The notes: generated by a model not told the origin, from the sequence alone. A stretch of 64,000 nucleotides of DNA from Limnomonas spitsbergensis (GCA_037349105.1 JAYJMM010000101.1:2356001-2420000), one strand, 5' to 3'. Shown: positions 31,544 through 43,594, counted from the stretch's first letter. A program made the numbers and translations.

Positions 31544-33211
31544 ATGACGTCATCCGCATCCACCGAGGCTATCAGAACAGATGCATCTGCATCTCCTTCC
31601 CCGAGCGAGGATCCAGCCATCTTTACCAGCCTCCAAGACCTCAACATGGACATCCTTGGCATCATCCTCAGCAATGCAGATGCATGGCTATACAATACTC
31701 AAGGCCTCTATGGACCTGGTGCCCGTAGGGTGCCGTATGGAGCGTGGAGGGTGTGCAGGCGTTGGCGTGAGTGTCTCAGGGCCTGCCCCATTAACCTTGG
31801 CCTTGCAATGGTGGTAGTGCACAGTCCTGACGAGGCCCTCGTGAGAGCTGTGGGCTGCAAAAGTCAGGATTATGACTGCCTGGAGTTGGTGAGGCTCATG
31901 CTCAAACTTGGTGCAAAGGCACACTGTCAGGCTGGGACGGCATTGGTGAGGGCAGCCGAGAGTGGCCACTATGCAGCGGTGCAGTTGTTGTTGGGGTGGA
32001 GGGAGCATGCCCCACGTGCTAACTGCCAGAACGGGGTGGCACTTGTGATGGCTGCACAGAATGGCCATGAAGCGGTGGTGCAGCTGTTGTTAGGGTGGAG
32101 GGAGCATGCACCTCGTGCTGACTGCCGGAATGGGTGGGCACTCATGCATGCAGCCAAGAATGGCCATGAGGTTGTGGTGCAACTGTTGGTGGGGTGGAGG
32201 GAGCATGCCCCACGTGCTGACTGCTGGGATGGGTGGGCACTGGTGAAGGCAGCGGGGAATGGCCATGAGGCGGTAGTGCAGCTGTTGTTGGGGTGGAGGG
32301 AGCATGCCCCACGTGCTGACTGCCAGGATGGGTGGGCACTGCTAAGGGCTGCGCAGAATGGCCACGAGGGGGTGGTGCAGCTGTTGTTGGGGTGGAGGGA
32401 GCATGCCCCACGTGCTAACTGCCGGGATGGGGAGGCACTGGTGAGAGCAGCAGAGAATGGCCACGAGGCGGTGGTGCAGCAGTTATTGGGGTGGCGGGAG
32501 CATGCCCCCCGTGCTGACTGCTGGAATGGGAAGGCACTGGTGAGGGCAGCCAGGAATGGCCATGAGGCGGTAGTGCATCTGTTGTTGGGGTGGAGGGAGC
32601 ATGCCCCCCGTGCTAACTGCCGGGATGGGGAGGCACTGGTGAGAGCAGCAGAGAATGGCCATGAGGCGGTGGTGCAGCAGTTATTGGGGTGGAGGGAGCA
32701 TGCCCCCCGTGCTGACTGCCTGGATGGGAAGGCACTGGTGAAGGCAGCGGGGAATGGCCATGAGGCGGTAGTGCAGCTGTTGTTGGGGTGGAGGGAGCAT
32801 GCCCCATGTGCTGACTGCCGGGATGGGTGGGCACTGGTGAGAGCAGCAGAGACTGGCCACGAGGCGGTGGTGCAGCAGTTATTGGGGTGGAGGGAGCATG
32901 CCCCACATGCTGACTGCCGGGATGGGAAGGCACTGGTGAGGGCAGCCATGAATGGCCACGAGGCGGTGGTGCGGCTGTTGTTGGGGTGGAGGGAGCATGC
33001 ACCCCATGCTGACTGCCAGGATGGAGAGGCACTGATGATGGCAACCCAGGATGACCACGAGGCGGTGGTGCGGCTGCTGCTGGATTGCAGTGAGAATGCC
33101 CCCCTTGCTGACTGTCAAGGGGGACGGGCACTGTCCTTGGCTAGGAGGGGGGGGAACACAGCTGTCCTGCAGATGCTGCAGGAACGCTGCGGCATGTTGC
33201 CGCTTATATAA
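31544..33211 (+). CDS. Ankyrin-repeat protein, possible F-box N-terminus (copy B)
   Basis: Intact 555-codon single-exon frame. The start is the ATG conserved in all three modules; a stop lies just upstream in frame here, which favours this start. Residues 1-30 are Ser/Ala/Thr-rich (SPSEDPAIF). Residues about 33-80 (DILGIILSNADAW, GAWRVCRRWRECL) resemble an F-box, which would link ankyrin-bound targets to an SCF ubiquitin ligase; this part is inference. From about residue 105, roughly 14 ankyrin repeats of 33 residues follow, nearly identical in the middle (GHEAVVQLLLGWREHAPRA, DC-DG-ALVRAA). The last two diverge (DCSENAP, ALSLARRGG). No signal peptide or membrane segment. Repeats within the gene are more alike than to those of copy C (WREHAPR against WKAHAPR), so they are homogenised locally. 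Confidence 0.88.
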   Translation: MTSSASTEAIRTDASASPSPSEDPAIFTSLQDLNMDILGIILSNADAWLYNTQGLYGPGARRVPYGAWRVCRRWRECLRACPINLGLAMVVVHSPDEALVRAVGCKSQDYDCLELVRLMLKLGAKAHCQAGTALVRAAESGHYAAVQLLLGWREHAPRANCQNGVALVMAAQNGHEAVVQLLLGWREHAPRADCRNGWALMHAAKNGHEVVVQLLVGWREHAPRADCWDGWALVKAAGNGHEAVVQLLLGWREHAPRADCQDGWALLRAAQNGHEGVVQLLLGWREHAPRANCRDGEALVRAAENGHEAVVQQLLGWREHAPRADCWNGKALVRAARNGHEAVVHLLLGWREHAPRANCRDGEALVRAAENGHEAVVQQLLGWREHAPRADCLDGKALVKAAGNGHEAVVQLLLGWREHAPCADCRDGWALVRAAETGHEAVVQQLLGWREHAPHADCRDGKALVRAAMNGHEAVVRLLLGWREHAPHADCQDGEALMMATQDDHEAVVRLLLDCSENAPLADCQGGRALSLARRGGNTAVLQMLQERCGMLPLI

Positions 33212-34914
33212 GAGGCATCATGTCACTGTGGTAGCGAAAGTGATTGTTGGTCCTGACTATGGAAGGGTCCAATATACACCAATTACTCTCCTAGCTTTCC
33301 TCGTCTGTTTCAAACATTGCATGTCTTCTTCCACTTCATGATCTGCGTCTCCTATCTTATCTGGGCTGTCCATGAGTATACATTTGAAGGTGATTGAAAG
33401 GAATTTCCCTGTTAGCAATATCATCATCATGCTTTTTAGTTTTTCCTCGTTGTGTTCCAGAGGTTGTATAGTATTCTCCCAGGCACCAAGGAGGCGCACA
33501 TTTCAACACATCCCTGCGTGTAAGATCACCTGACATTCAGAGAGCGGATATGGACAGGCCCACAAGACGGTGCTACAGACATCCACGCTTTGTACCTGGG
33601 CAGGCCAGGGTGGGATGCTCTGACTTTTGTGAAGGGTGTGGTAGTTTATCGTTGAGGCTATGTCGTTTCAGAGGCCTTTGTTTCCCTTTTCCTGACCAAC
33701 TGCCTAGTACATTTGTTTGGTTTTCTCTTTGTTGCAGTGTTTCCTTTTTCGGCTATTAAGCAGGCAGCCCCGCAGCCGTCAAAGGCCCGATTGGGACCAA
33801 ACCTTGCCAGCCAATGGCTAGCGGCCAAAGCAGCAGGGCTGGCCACACATGGGCCCCCCAGCCGGAGGCCGGCGTGTAGCTGACATGTAGCGAGTCATGA
33901 AAACAGAAACACTGCTTTGTTGAGGGCTAGGATCTAGACAGGCTAAGAATTCTACAGACTCCCTTGATGTGGGCATGGTCTGTTTCTTCTCCTTTTTCCG
34001 TATGTTCCTTTCTTCTCTCCTCTAGCCTTACGTTTATTTTCCCCTCCTGACCAGACACTCGGGCGGCCACACGGCCGAGCTCCTTTTCTCCTTTTCAGCA
34101 TGTCCCAGAGGTATCATGTTCTTGACAAGTGAGCATTTTAATGTCGTTCAATCCACTTCCCGGAACAATAGTGCGGTGGCTTAGAAACTGATTTAGGCTG
34201 TTTTGTCTACGGGTGTGGTCAAGATGTCAATGACGATACCCCTCTGGGCCATGCTGAAAAGGTGGTCAAGATGTACAAATGTAGGAAGATGGTTTTGTGT
34301 CCTCATTCAATCATTAGGCCAGCATGGTCGTGCCACGACACCACACCTGACCTTATGAATGTAAAATCCAGTCGGCTAAGGCCACCTGTCAGCAGGTCAG
34401 TGGAGCATTGCCAGCGAATCACAAGCGAGGGGTAGAGAAAGCCATCCATCACGATTGAAGGACCGGCCTGGCTCCACCATGCAGCTCGGACAGCAAGCTG
34501 CACTGCTCCATCCCCCAGCATGCCTTGATGTAGCTGAATTGTAGCTGAAGCACCCTCAACTTAACCCTGAATGCCCAGCACTAGCCCCAGTCCACATTCA
34601 CAGCCTTACAATTCAAGAATCGGAGGATGCTGAAATGCATCCTTGCTGTATTAATAGATCCTTGCTGGTCAGCCATGAAATTTTCCACTTTTAACAGTAA
34701 GCATACTTGCCGTACTCAAGAGGGCCGCCCATTTATTCCCCCCGCAACCATATACACACAGTTGAATGATGAATACCGCTAGAGCCAAGACCGACTGTCA
34801 CTGGAACCCGGTAGCTAAGGAAGTTGTCACTTATTGCCGGCAGGCCGGCTGTAGCTAAGACCATCCGTCATTGGTTGCCGACAGCCATTCAGGGACAGCT
34901 GAAGCAATCCTTGG
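33212..34914. other. Module tail, non-coding, copy B
   Basis: Counterpart of 6283-7869 and 48772-50330, broken by a 180-bp MITE at 33735-33914. TGTAA in GCGTGTAAGAT (near 33520) is a possible poly(A) signal of the ankyrin gene. No conserved open frame. Confidence 0.5.
33735..33914. mobile_element. 180-bp hAT-type MITE with 8-bp TSD
   Basis: The ends are CAGTGTTTC and GAAACACTG, perfect inverted 9-mers with partly matching T-rich sequence beyond. CTTTGTTG is duplicated at 33727-33734 and 33915-33922. Modules A and C have the uninterrupted site (CTCTTTGTTGAGGGC near 6870 and 49415). CAGTG termini with an 8-bp duplication fit the hAT superfamily. No coding capacity. Confidence 0.85.
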
Positions 34915-35492
34915 AAGTTAACAAAAAGCTGCTCCCATGTGGCGACCAGCTCACACCACATGCCTGCAACATGATTAAGAGGAGCGATCAGGACCAAGGG
35001 TTCAGTCTAAGGAAAGTAATAAGAGGTGTTGCTGCCATATGGCAACCAGCTCACATCGCGTGCATGCAGCAGGATTGAGGGTAACGATCAGGGCTCAGGG
35101 TTCAGTCTATGGAAAGTAATCAAGGGTGGTGTTGCCAGGCGCGCGGGAGCTAGCGCATGAGACCAGAAAGAAAGACTACTCCGCCGCCGAAGCAGGAGGC
35201 GTGAGACCGCATGACCCACAGCAGTTCCATCCTACCAAGGATAGCCCGCTCACGACATTCTGCGGGGCACATTCAACGAAGCGCCAGACATTTTCCCCGC
35301 TTTCACCTGGAACACGGTATGAAATGAACCTTGGCAGGGTTCGCACCGCACACCTGCGGCATGATGTCTGGCCGATGGAATGTAATCATGCAATCAGGTT
35401 GAGGATTAGGGAAGTATGGTAATCAAGTGGCATGGCTAAGATTGTCGGCAGCAGCAGAAGCTAGCAAAAGTGATATTGCGATGTGGCGACCA
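34915..35492. repeat. Degenerate ~100-bp tandem repeat in module tail B
   Basis: Same block as at 7870-8345, with about four copies. It carries an unrelated insertion of about 150-180 bp (35165-35340) absent from module A, open as part of the 35126-35422 frame, which I do not recognise. Confidence 0.55.
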
Positions 35493-35753
35493 GCCTATGA
35501 CCTATGCTTTCCCCGCCATACCTTCCAGCTCTACGCTTTGCTGTCTCGCCTGTCTGCCTCCTTTCATTACTTGTCTCAGATTTACCCTTTTTGCTCCTCT
35601 TCCTAGCCTTCCAACCGGTTCGCTCATCAGCCTGGCTCTTCCGAAAGCGGCTGATGATTGTTGAGTTAACACTGTAGCAGCACATGCCCATGACACTCCT
35701 ATCCAGCGGACAAGAGAGGCATCCACACCGACATTCGGCACCAGCATCCCCAC

Positions 35754-35849
35754 CTGAAAGTTCCGGAGCGAGATGTGCACCATGGATGCCCCCACCGACA
35801 CCCACATGTAGTGCCGGGAGGTGGAGGTCGCCGTGGCCAGGAGGCTGTC
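35754..35849 (-). pseudogene. WRAP73: WRAP73-like exon (HYMWVS), module C
   Basis: A 96-nt exon identical in layout to 21345-21440: DSLLATATSTSRHYMWVS then MVHISLRNFQ, donor CAG|GTGGGG. Three residue changes relative to B (A>V, V>M, P>S), no lesion. Confidence 0.7.
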
Positions 35850-36121
35850 CTGCATGTATAAGGACTCAGTAGCAGAGCCAGTAAGCAACATTGCAGATTT
35901 AATTGTTCAAGATTCATGCGACAGCGCTTAATACTCAGTCTGGAAATATATATGTAGCGGGTGGTCACAATGGCCAGGAGGCTGCCCTAGCCTGATAGCT
36001 ATCAGTGACTAAAGAGTAAGTGCCAATATGACATTTCATAATAAGCTTGATAATTGCACGGTGGGCAGGAGGTTGCCCGGCGTCTCTTGTCACACAGGTG
36101 ATGTGCTGTACAACATCTCAA

Positions 36122-36190
36122 CTTAACCACCCCCCTAAACCCACCTGCCTAGCCCTAAACCCACCTGTCCCTCCTAAACCCTAGCCCCAC
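36122..36190. repeat. Short 19-bp intronic repeat (3-4 units), module C
   Basis: Ancestral-length version of the 21690-23938 array, directly abutting the donor ACAACAG|GTGGGGCTAGGG. Reading on the minus strand, CAG|GTGGGTTTAGGG recurs twice more, then TTAAGTTGAGATG follows. Confidence 0.85.
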
Positions 36191-36342
36191 CTGTTGTGCC
36201 CATTGCATGTCTGTGACCTCAGCCAGGTGCATGAGTACTGCATCCAGCCGACCCACATCCATATCCCAGATCCACACAGATCCGGGGCTGGCTAGACTGA
36301 CTGAGGCGAGGTAGCGGCTGTCAGGGCTCCACCTCGATAGAC
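36191..36342 (-). pseudogene. WRAP73: WRAP73-like exon (WSPDSRYLASVS), module C
   Basis: A 152-nt exon with the same boundaries as in module B. It reads WSPDSRYLASVS, SVWIWDMDVGRLDAVL, EVTDMQWAQQ. No stops or shifts. Confidence 0.73.
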
Positions 36343-36699
36343 CTGATGGGTGGGGGAGGGAGGGTCAGGGAGAAGAGGTCAAGGAAAAAGTGCACAACCT
36401 GAGGTTAGGCAAGGGAGGGGTCAAGGGGTTGCTAAGTTGACTGAGGGTTCAGGAAACAACGCAGCATGGGCGGAGGCCTTGTCCGTGTCGTAAACATCAC
36501 AACAAGAAGAAGTCCGGAAAAATTACGGTGCCTTGCGCTTTCGGCTATGATTGACAGGTTGGTTGGTGGTTCCTGATAGCCTTGGTATTGGGATCTAAAA
36601 AAATGCTGACATGGGTTTAGTTTTCCTGTAGCTGCGTCCTGGATACTGGGCATCTGTTGTTGAAGGTACATGTTGTGTGCGTAATCTGAAGTCTGAAGT
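36343..36699. other. Intron sequence between WRAP73-like exon and 31-bp array
   Basis: Part near 36430-36500 matches 24790-24850 of module B (CGCAGCATGGGC...GGCC). The rest has no counterpart here and no recognised coding potential. Confidence 0.4.
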
Positions 36700-39600
36700 C
36701 GGTGGGTCATCAAAAGGGTTCAGGGCCTGCCGGTGGGTAATCAAAAGGGTTCAGGGCCTGCTGGTGAGTAATCAAAAGGGTTCAGGGCCTGCTGGCGGGT
36801 AATCAAAAGGGTTCAGGGCCTGCCGGTGGGTAATCAAAAGGTTCAGGGCCTGTTGGTGGGTAATCAAGAGGGTTCAGGGCCTGCCGGTGGGTAATCAAAA
36901 GGGTTCAGGGCCTGCCGGTGGGTAATCAAAAGGGTTCAGGGCCTGTTGGTGGGTAATCAAAAGGGGTCAGGGCCTGCCGGTGGGTAATCAAAAGAGTTCA
37001 GGGCCTGCCGGTGGGTAATCAAAAGGAGTCAGGGCCTGCCGGTGGGTAATCAAAAGGGTTCAGGGCCTGCTGGTGGATAATCAAAAGGGTTCAGGGCCTG
37101 CCGGTGGGTAATCAAAAGGGTTCAGGGCCTGCCGGTGGGTAATGAAAAGGGTTCAGGGCCTGTTGGTGGGTAATCAAAAGGGTTCAGGGCCTGCTGGTGA
37201 GTAATCAAAAGGGTTCAGGGCGTGTTGGTGGGTAATCAAAAGGTTCAGGGCTTGTTGGTGGGTAATCAAATGGGGTCAGGGCCTGCCGGTGGGTAATCAA
37301 AAGGGTTCAGGGCCTGCTGGTGGGTAATCAAAAGGGTTCAGGGCCTGCCGGTGGGTAATCAAAAGGTTCAGGGCCTGCCGGTGGGTAATCAAAAGGTTCA
37401 GGGCCTGCCGGTGGGTAATCAAAAGGGGTCAGGGCCTGCTGGTGGTTAATCAAAAGGTTCAGGGCCTGCCGGTGGGTAATCAAAAGGGTTCAGGGCCTGT
37501 TGGTTGGTGATCAAAAGGGTTCAGGGCCTGCTGGTGGGTAATCAAAAGGTTCAGGGCCTGCCGGTGGGTAATCAAAAGGGTTCAGGGCCTGCCGGTGGGT
37601 AATCAAAAGGGTTCAGCGCCTGCTGGTGGGTAATCAAAAGGGTTCAGGGCCTGCCGGTGGGTAATCAAAAGGTTCAGGGCCTGCTGGCGGGTAATCAAAA
37701 GGGGTCAGGGCCTGCTGGTGGTTAATCAAAAGGTTCAGGGCCTGCCGGTGGGTCATCAAAAAGGTTCAGGGCCTGTTGGTTGGTGATCAAAACGTGCAGG
37801 GCCTGCTGGTGGGTAATCAAAAGGGTTCAGGGCCTGCCGGTGGGTAATCAAAAGGGTTCAGGGCCTGCCGGTGGGTAATCAAAAGGGTTCAGGGCCTGCC
37901 GGTGGGTAATCAAAAGGGTTCAGGGCCTGCCGGTGGGTAATCAAAAGGGTTCAGGGCCTGCTGGTGGGTAATCAAAAGGGTTCAGGGCCTGCCGGTGGGT
38001 AATCAAAGGGTTCAGGGCCTGCCGGTGGGTAATCAAAAGGGGTCAGGGCCTGCTGGTGGTTAATCAAAAGGTTCAGGGCCTGCCGGTGGGTAATCAAAAG
38101 GGTTCAGGGCCTGCTGGTGGGTAATCAAAAGGGTTCAGGGCCTGCCGGTGGGTAATCAAAAATGGTCAGGGCCTGCCAGTGAGTAATCAAAAGGGTCAGG
38201 GCCTGTCGTAGTGTAATAAAAAGGGGATTGGGCCTGCCGGTGAGTAATCAAAAGGGTCCAGGGCCTGCCAGTGGGTAATCAAAAGGGTTCAGGGCCCGTC
38301 GGTGGGTATTCAAAAGGGTTCAGGGCCTGCCGGTGGGTAATCAAAAGGGTTCAGAGCTTGCTGGCGGGTAATCAAAAGGGTTCAGGGCCTGCCGGTGGGT
38401 AATCAAAAAGTTCAGGGCCTGCCGGTGGGTACTCAAAAGGGTTCAGGGCCTGCCGGTGGGTAATCAAAAGGTTCAGGGCCTGCCGGTGGGTAATCAAAAG
38501 GGTTCAGGGCCTGCCGGTGGGTAATCCAAAGTTTCAGGGCCTGCCGCAGGTAATCAAAAGGGTTCAGGGCCAGCCGGTGGGTAATCAAAAGGGTTCAAGG
38601 CCTGCTGGTGGGTAATCAAAAGGGTTCAGGGCCTGGTGGTGGGTAATCAAAAGGGTTCAGGGCCTGCCGGTGGGTAATCAAAAGGGTTCAGGGCCTGCTG
38701 GTGGGTAATCAAAAGGGTTCAGGGCCTGCCGGTGGGTAATCAAAAAGGGTCAGGGCCTGCTGGTTGGTGATCAAAACGTTCAGGGCCTGCCAGTGATTAA
38801 TCAGAAGGGTTCAGGGCCAGCCGGTGGGTAATCAAAAGGTTCAGGGCCTGCCGGTGGGTAATCAAAAGGGTTCAGGGCCTGGTGGTGGGTAATCAAAAGG
38901 GTTCAGGGCCTGCCGGTGGGTAATCAAAAGGGTTCAGGGCCTGCTGGTGGGTAATCAAAAGGGTTCAGGGCCTGCCGGTGGGTAATCAAAAGGTTCAGGG
39001 CCTGCTGGTGGGTAATCAAAAGGGTTCAGGGCCTGGTGGTGGGTAATCAAAAGGGTTCAGGGCCTGCCGGTGGGTAATCAAAAGGGTTCAGGGCCTGCTG
39101 GTGGGTAATCAAAAGGGTTCAGGGCCTGCCGGTGGGTAATAAAAAAGGGTCAGGGCCTTTTGGTTGGTGATCAAAACGTTCAGGGCCTGCCGGTGAATCA
39201 AAAGGGTTCAGGGCCAGCCAGTGGGTAATCAAAAGGTTCAGGGCCTGCTGGTGGGTAATCAAAAGGGTTCAGGGCCTGGTGGTGGGTAATCAAAAGGGTT
39301 CAGGGCCTGCCGGTGGGTAATCAAAAGGGTTCAGGGCCTGCTGGTGGGTAATCAAAAGGGTTCAGGGCCTGCCGGTGGGTAATCAAACGAGTTCAGGGCC
39401 TGCCGGTGAGTAATCAAAAGGGTCAGGGCCTGTCGTAGTGTAATAAAAGGGGATTGGGCCTGCCGGTGAGTAATCAAAAGGGTCCAGGGCCTGCCAGTGG
39501 GTAATCAAAAGGGTTCAGGGCCCGTCGGTGGGTAATCAAAAGGGTTCAGGACCTGCCGGTGGGTAATCAAAAGGGGTCAGGGCCTGCTGGTGGGTAATCA

Positions 39601-42600
39601 AACGAGTTCAGGGCCTGCCGGTGGGTAATCAAAAAGGGGTCAGGGCCTGCCGGTGGGTAAGCAAAAGAGTTCAGGGCCTGCTGGTGGGTAATCAAAAGGG
39701 TTCAGGACCTGCCGGTGGGTAATCAAAAGGGGTCAGGGCCTGCCGGTGGGTAATCAAAAGGGTTCAGGGCCTGCTGGTGGGTAATCAAAAGGGTTCAGGG
39801 CCTGGTGGTGGGTAATCAAAAGGGTTCAGGGCCTGCCGGTGGGTAATCAAAAGGGTTCAGGGCCTGCTGGTGGGTAATCAAAAGGGTTCAGGGCCTGCCG
39901 GTGGGTAATCAAAAAGGGTCAGGGCCTGCTGGTTGGTGATCAAAACGTTCAGGGCCTGCCAGTGATTAATCAGAAGGGTTCAGGGCCAGCCGGTGGGTAA
40001 TCAAAAGGGTTCAGGGCCTGCCGGTGGGTAATCAAAAGGGTTCAGGGCCTGGTGGTGGGTAATCAAAAGGGTTCAGGGCCTGCCGGTGGGTAATCAAAAG
40101 GGTTCAGGGCCTGCTGGTGGGTAATCAAAAGGGTTCAGGGCCTGCCGGTGGGTAATCAAAAGGTTCAGGGCCTGCTGGTGGGTAATCAAAAGGGTTCAGG
40201 GCCTGGTGGTGGGTAATCAAGAGGGTTCAGGGCCTGCCGGTGGGTAATCAAAAGGGTTCAGGGCCTGCTGGTGGGTAATCAAAAGGGTTCAGGGCCTGCC
40301 GGTGGGTAATCAAAAAGGGTCAGGGCCTTTTGGTTGGTGATCAAAACGTTCAGGGCCTGCCGGTGAATCAAAAGGGTTCAGGGCCAGCCAGTGGGTAATC
40401 AAAAGGTTCAGGGCCTGCTGGTGGGTAATCAAAAGGGTTCAGGGCCTGGTGGTGGGTAATCAAAAGGGTTCAGGGCCTGCCGGTGGGTAATCAAAAGGGT
40501 TCAGGGCCTGCTGGTGGGTAATCAAAAGGGTTCAGGGCCTGCCGGTGGGTAATCAAACGAGTTCAGGGCCTGCCGGTGAGTAATCAAAAGGGTCAGGGCC
40601 TGTCGTAGTGTAATAAAAGGGGATTGGGCCTGCCGGTGAGTAATCAAAAGGGTCCAGGGCCTGCCAGTGGGTAATCAAAAGGGTTCAGGGCCCGTCGGTG
40701 GGTAATCAAAAGGGTTCAGGACCTGCCGGTGGGTAATCAAAAGGGGTCAGGGCCTGCTGGTGGGTAATCAAACGAGTTCAGGGCCTGCCGGTGGGTAATC
40801 AAAAAGGGGTCAGGGCCTGCCGGTGGGTAAGCAAAAGAGTTCAGGGCCTGCTGGTGGGTAATCAAAAGGGTTCAGGACCTGCCGGTGGGAAATCAAAAGG
40901 GGTCAGGGCCTGCCGGTGGGTAATCAAAAGGGTTCAGGGCCTGCCGTAGGATAATCAAAAAGGGCCGGGGCCTGCCAGTGGGTAATCAAAAGGGTTCAGG
41001 GCCTGCCAGTGGGTAATGAAATGGGGTCAGGGCCTGCCGGTGGGTAATTAAAAGGGTTCAGGGCCTGCCGGTGGGTAATCAAAAGGGTTCATGGCCTGTT
41101 GTTTGGTAATCAAAAGGGTTCAGGGCCTGCCGGTGGGTAATCAAAAGGGTTCAGGGCCTGCCGGTGGGTAATCAAAAGGGTTCAGGGCCTGCCGGTGGGT
41201 AATCAAAAGGGTTCAGGGCCTGCCGTAGGATAATAAAAAAGGGCCTGGGCCTGCCAGTGGGTAATCAAAAGGGTTCAGGGCCTGCCAGTGGGTAATCAAA
41301 TGGGGTCAGGGCCTGCCGGTGGGTAATTAAAAGGGTTCAGGGCCTGCCGGTGGGTATTCAAAAGGGTGCATGGCCTGTTGATTGGTAATCAAAAGGGTCC
41401 AGGGCCTGCTGGTGGGTGATCAAAAGGGTTCAGGGCCTGCCGGTGGGTAATCAAAAGGGTTCAGGGCCTGCCGTTGGGTAATTAAAAGGGTACAGGGCCT
41501 GCTGGTGGGTAATCAAAAGGGTTCAGGGCCTGCTGGTGAGTAATCAAAAGGTTCAGGGCCTGCCGGTGGGTAATCAAAAGGTTCAGGGCCTGCCGGTGGG
41601 TAATCAAAAGGTTCAGGGCCTTCCGGTGGGTAATCAAAAGTGTTCAGGGCCTGCTGGTGAGTAATCAAAAGGGTTCAGGGCCTGCTGGTGAGTTATCAAA
41701 AGGGTTTAGGGCCTGCCGGTGGGTCATCAAAAGGTTCAGGGTCTGTTGGTGGGTAATCAAAAGGGTTCTGGGCCTGCCGGTGGGTAATCAAAAGGTTCAG
41801 GGCCTGCTGGTGGGTAATCAAAAGGGTTCAGGGCCTGCCGGTGGGTAATCAAAAGGGTTCAGGGCCTGGTGGTGGGTAATCAAAAGGGTTCAGGGCCTGC
41901 CGGTGGGTAATCAAAAGGGTTCAGGGCCTGCCGGTGGGTAATCAAAAGGGTTCAGGGCCTGTTGGTGGGTAATCAAAAGGGTTCAGGGCCTGCTGGTGAG
42001 AAATCAAAAGGGTTCAGGGCCAGCCGGTGGGTAATTAAAAGGTTCAGGGCCTGTTGGTGGGTAATCAAAAGGGTTCAGGGCCTGCCGGTGGGTAATCAAA
42101 AGGGTTCAGGGCCTGCTGGTGGGTAATCAAAAGGGTTCAGGGCCTGCTGGTGGGTAATCAAAAGGTTCAGGGTCTGTTGGTGGGTAATCAAAAGGGTTCT
42201 GGGCCTGCCGGTGGGTAATCAAAAGGTTCAGGGCCTGCTGGTGGGTAATCAAAAGGGTTCAGGGCCTGCCGGTGGGTAATCAAAAGGGTTCAGGGCCTGG
42301 TGGTGGGTAATCAAAAGGGTTCAGGGCCTGCCGGTGGGTAATCAAAAGGGTTCAGGGCCTGCCGGTGGGTAATCAAAAGGGTTCAGGGCCTGTTGGTGGG
42401 TAATCAAAAGGGTTCAGGGCCTGCTGGTGAGAAATCAAAAGGGTTCAGGGCCAGCCGGTGGGTAATTAAAAGGTTCAGGGCCTGTTGGTGGGTAATCAAA
42501 AGGGTTCAGGGCCTGCCGGTGGGTAATCAAAAGGGTTCAGGGCCTGCTGGTGGGTAATCAAAAGGGTTCAGGGCCTGCTGGTGGGTAATCAAAAGGGTTC

Positions 42601-43262
42601 AGGGCCTGCTGGTGGGTAATCAAAAGGGTTCAGGGCCTGGTGGTGGGTAATCAAAAGGGTTCAGGGCCTGCCGGTGGGTAATCAAAAGGGTTCAGGGTCA
42701 GCCGGTGGGTGATCAAAAGGTTCAGGGCCTGCCGGTGGGTAATCAAAAGGGTTCAGGGCCTGCCAGTGGGTCATCAAAAGGGTTCAGGGCCTGTTGGTGG
42801 GTAATCAAAAGAGTACGGGGCCTGCTGAAGAGTGATCAAAAGGGTTCAGGGTCTGCTGGAGGGTTATCAAAAGGTTCAGGGTCAGGCGGTGGGTAATCAA
42901 AAGGTTCAGGGCCTGCCGGTGGGTAATCAAAAGGGTTCAGGGCCTGCCAGTGAGTCATCAAAACGGTTCAGGGCCTGGTGGTGGGTAATCAAAAGAGTAC
43001 GGGGCCTGCTGGTGAGTAATCAAAAGGGTTTGTGGTCTGCTGGTGGGTAATCAAAAGGGTTCAGGGCCTGTCAGTGAGTAATCAAAAGGGTTTAGCGCCT
43101 GCTGGTGGGTAATCAAAAGGGTTCAGGGCCTGCCGGTGGGTGATGAAATGGGTTCAGGGCCTGCTGGTGGGCGATCAAAAGGGTTCAGGGCCTGCTGGTG
43201 GGTGATCAAAAGGGTTCAGGGCCTGCCGGTGGGTAATCAAAAGGGTTCAGGATCTGCAGGTT
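36700..43262. repeat. 31-bp minisatellite, ~210 units, module C
   Basis: The unit is GGTGGGTAATC plus AAAAGGGTTCAGGGCCTGCC. It has higher-order structure: a segment of about 1.17 kb is tandemly duplicated (for example the marker GGTTGGTGATCAAAACG..GTGATTAATCAGAAGG near 38760 and 39925), and a segment of about 430 bp is duplicated near 41740 and 42170. It lies in a WRAP73-like intron. On the minus strand, units end in GATTACCCACCGGCAG, resembling a splice acceptor. Embedded 60-110 codon frames (SNQKGSGPAGG types) are artefacts. Confidence 0.97.
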
Positions 43263-43594
43263 GGGAGCATACAGCCCGGCATGAGCTTCTTACACTTAAC
43301 GTTGAGGACAGGGGCCTGCCGAGAAACATTAAATAGACAGCCAATAGGATTCCCCCTTCCTCCAATATACAGGTCAAGAGTGGGTGGGGGTCAGAGGGAG
43401 GGTCCAGGCATAAACAAAAGGACGCATCACACGAGTCAGCGAGGTGCCTGCTGGGTGGGTCATATCAGTTGTGTGAGGAGCTTTTGCTGGGAGGTAGTCA
43501 CACGCGCCATCTTACTTCAAAAAGGGTCCAGTTCCAATTGCCAATTTGCTGCCCAAGGCGATTTAAACAGATATAGACCGACTGTGCCCCACAC

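Noticed and set aside
36700..43262. CRISPR-like repeat-spacer appearance of the 31-bp array
   Set aside because: No unique spacers; units are contiguous, and the context is a eukaryotic intron.
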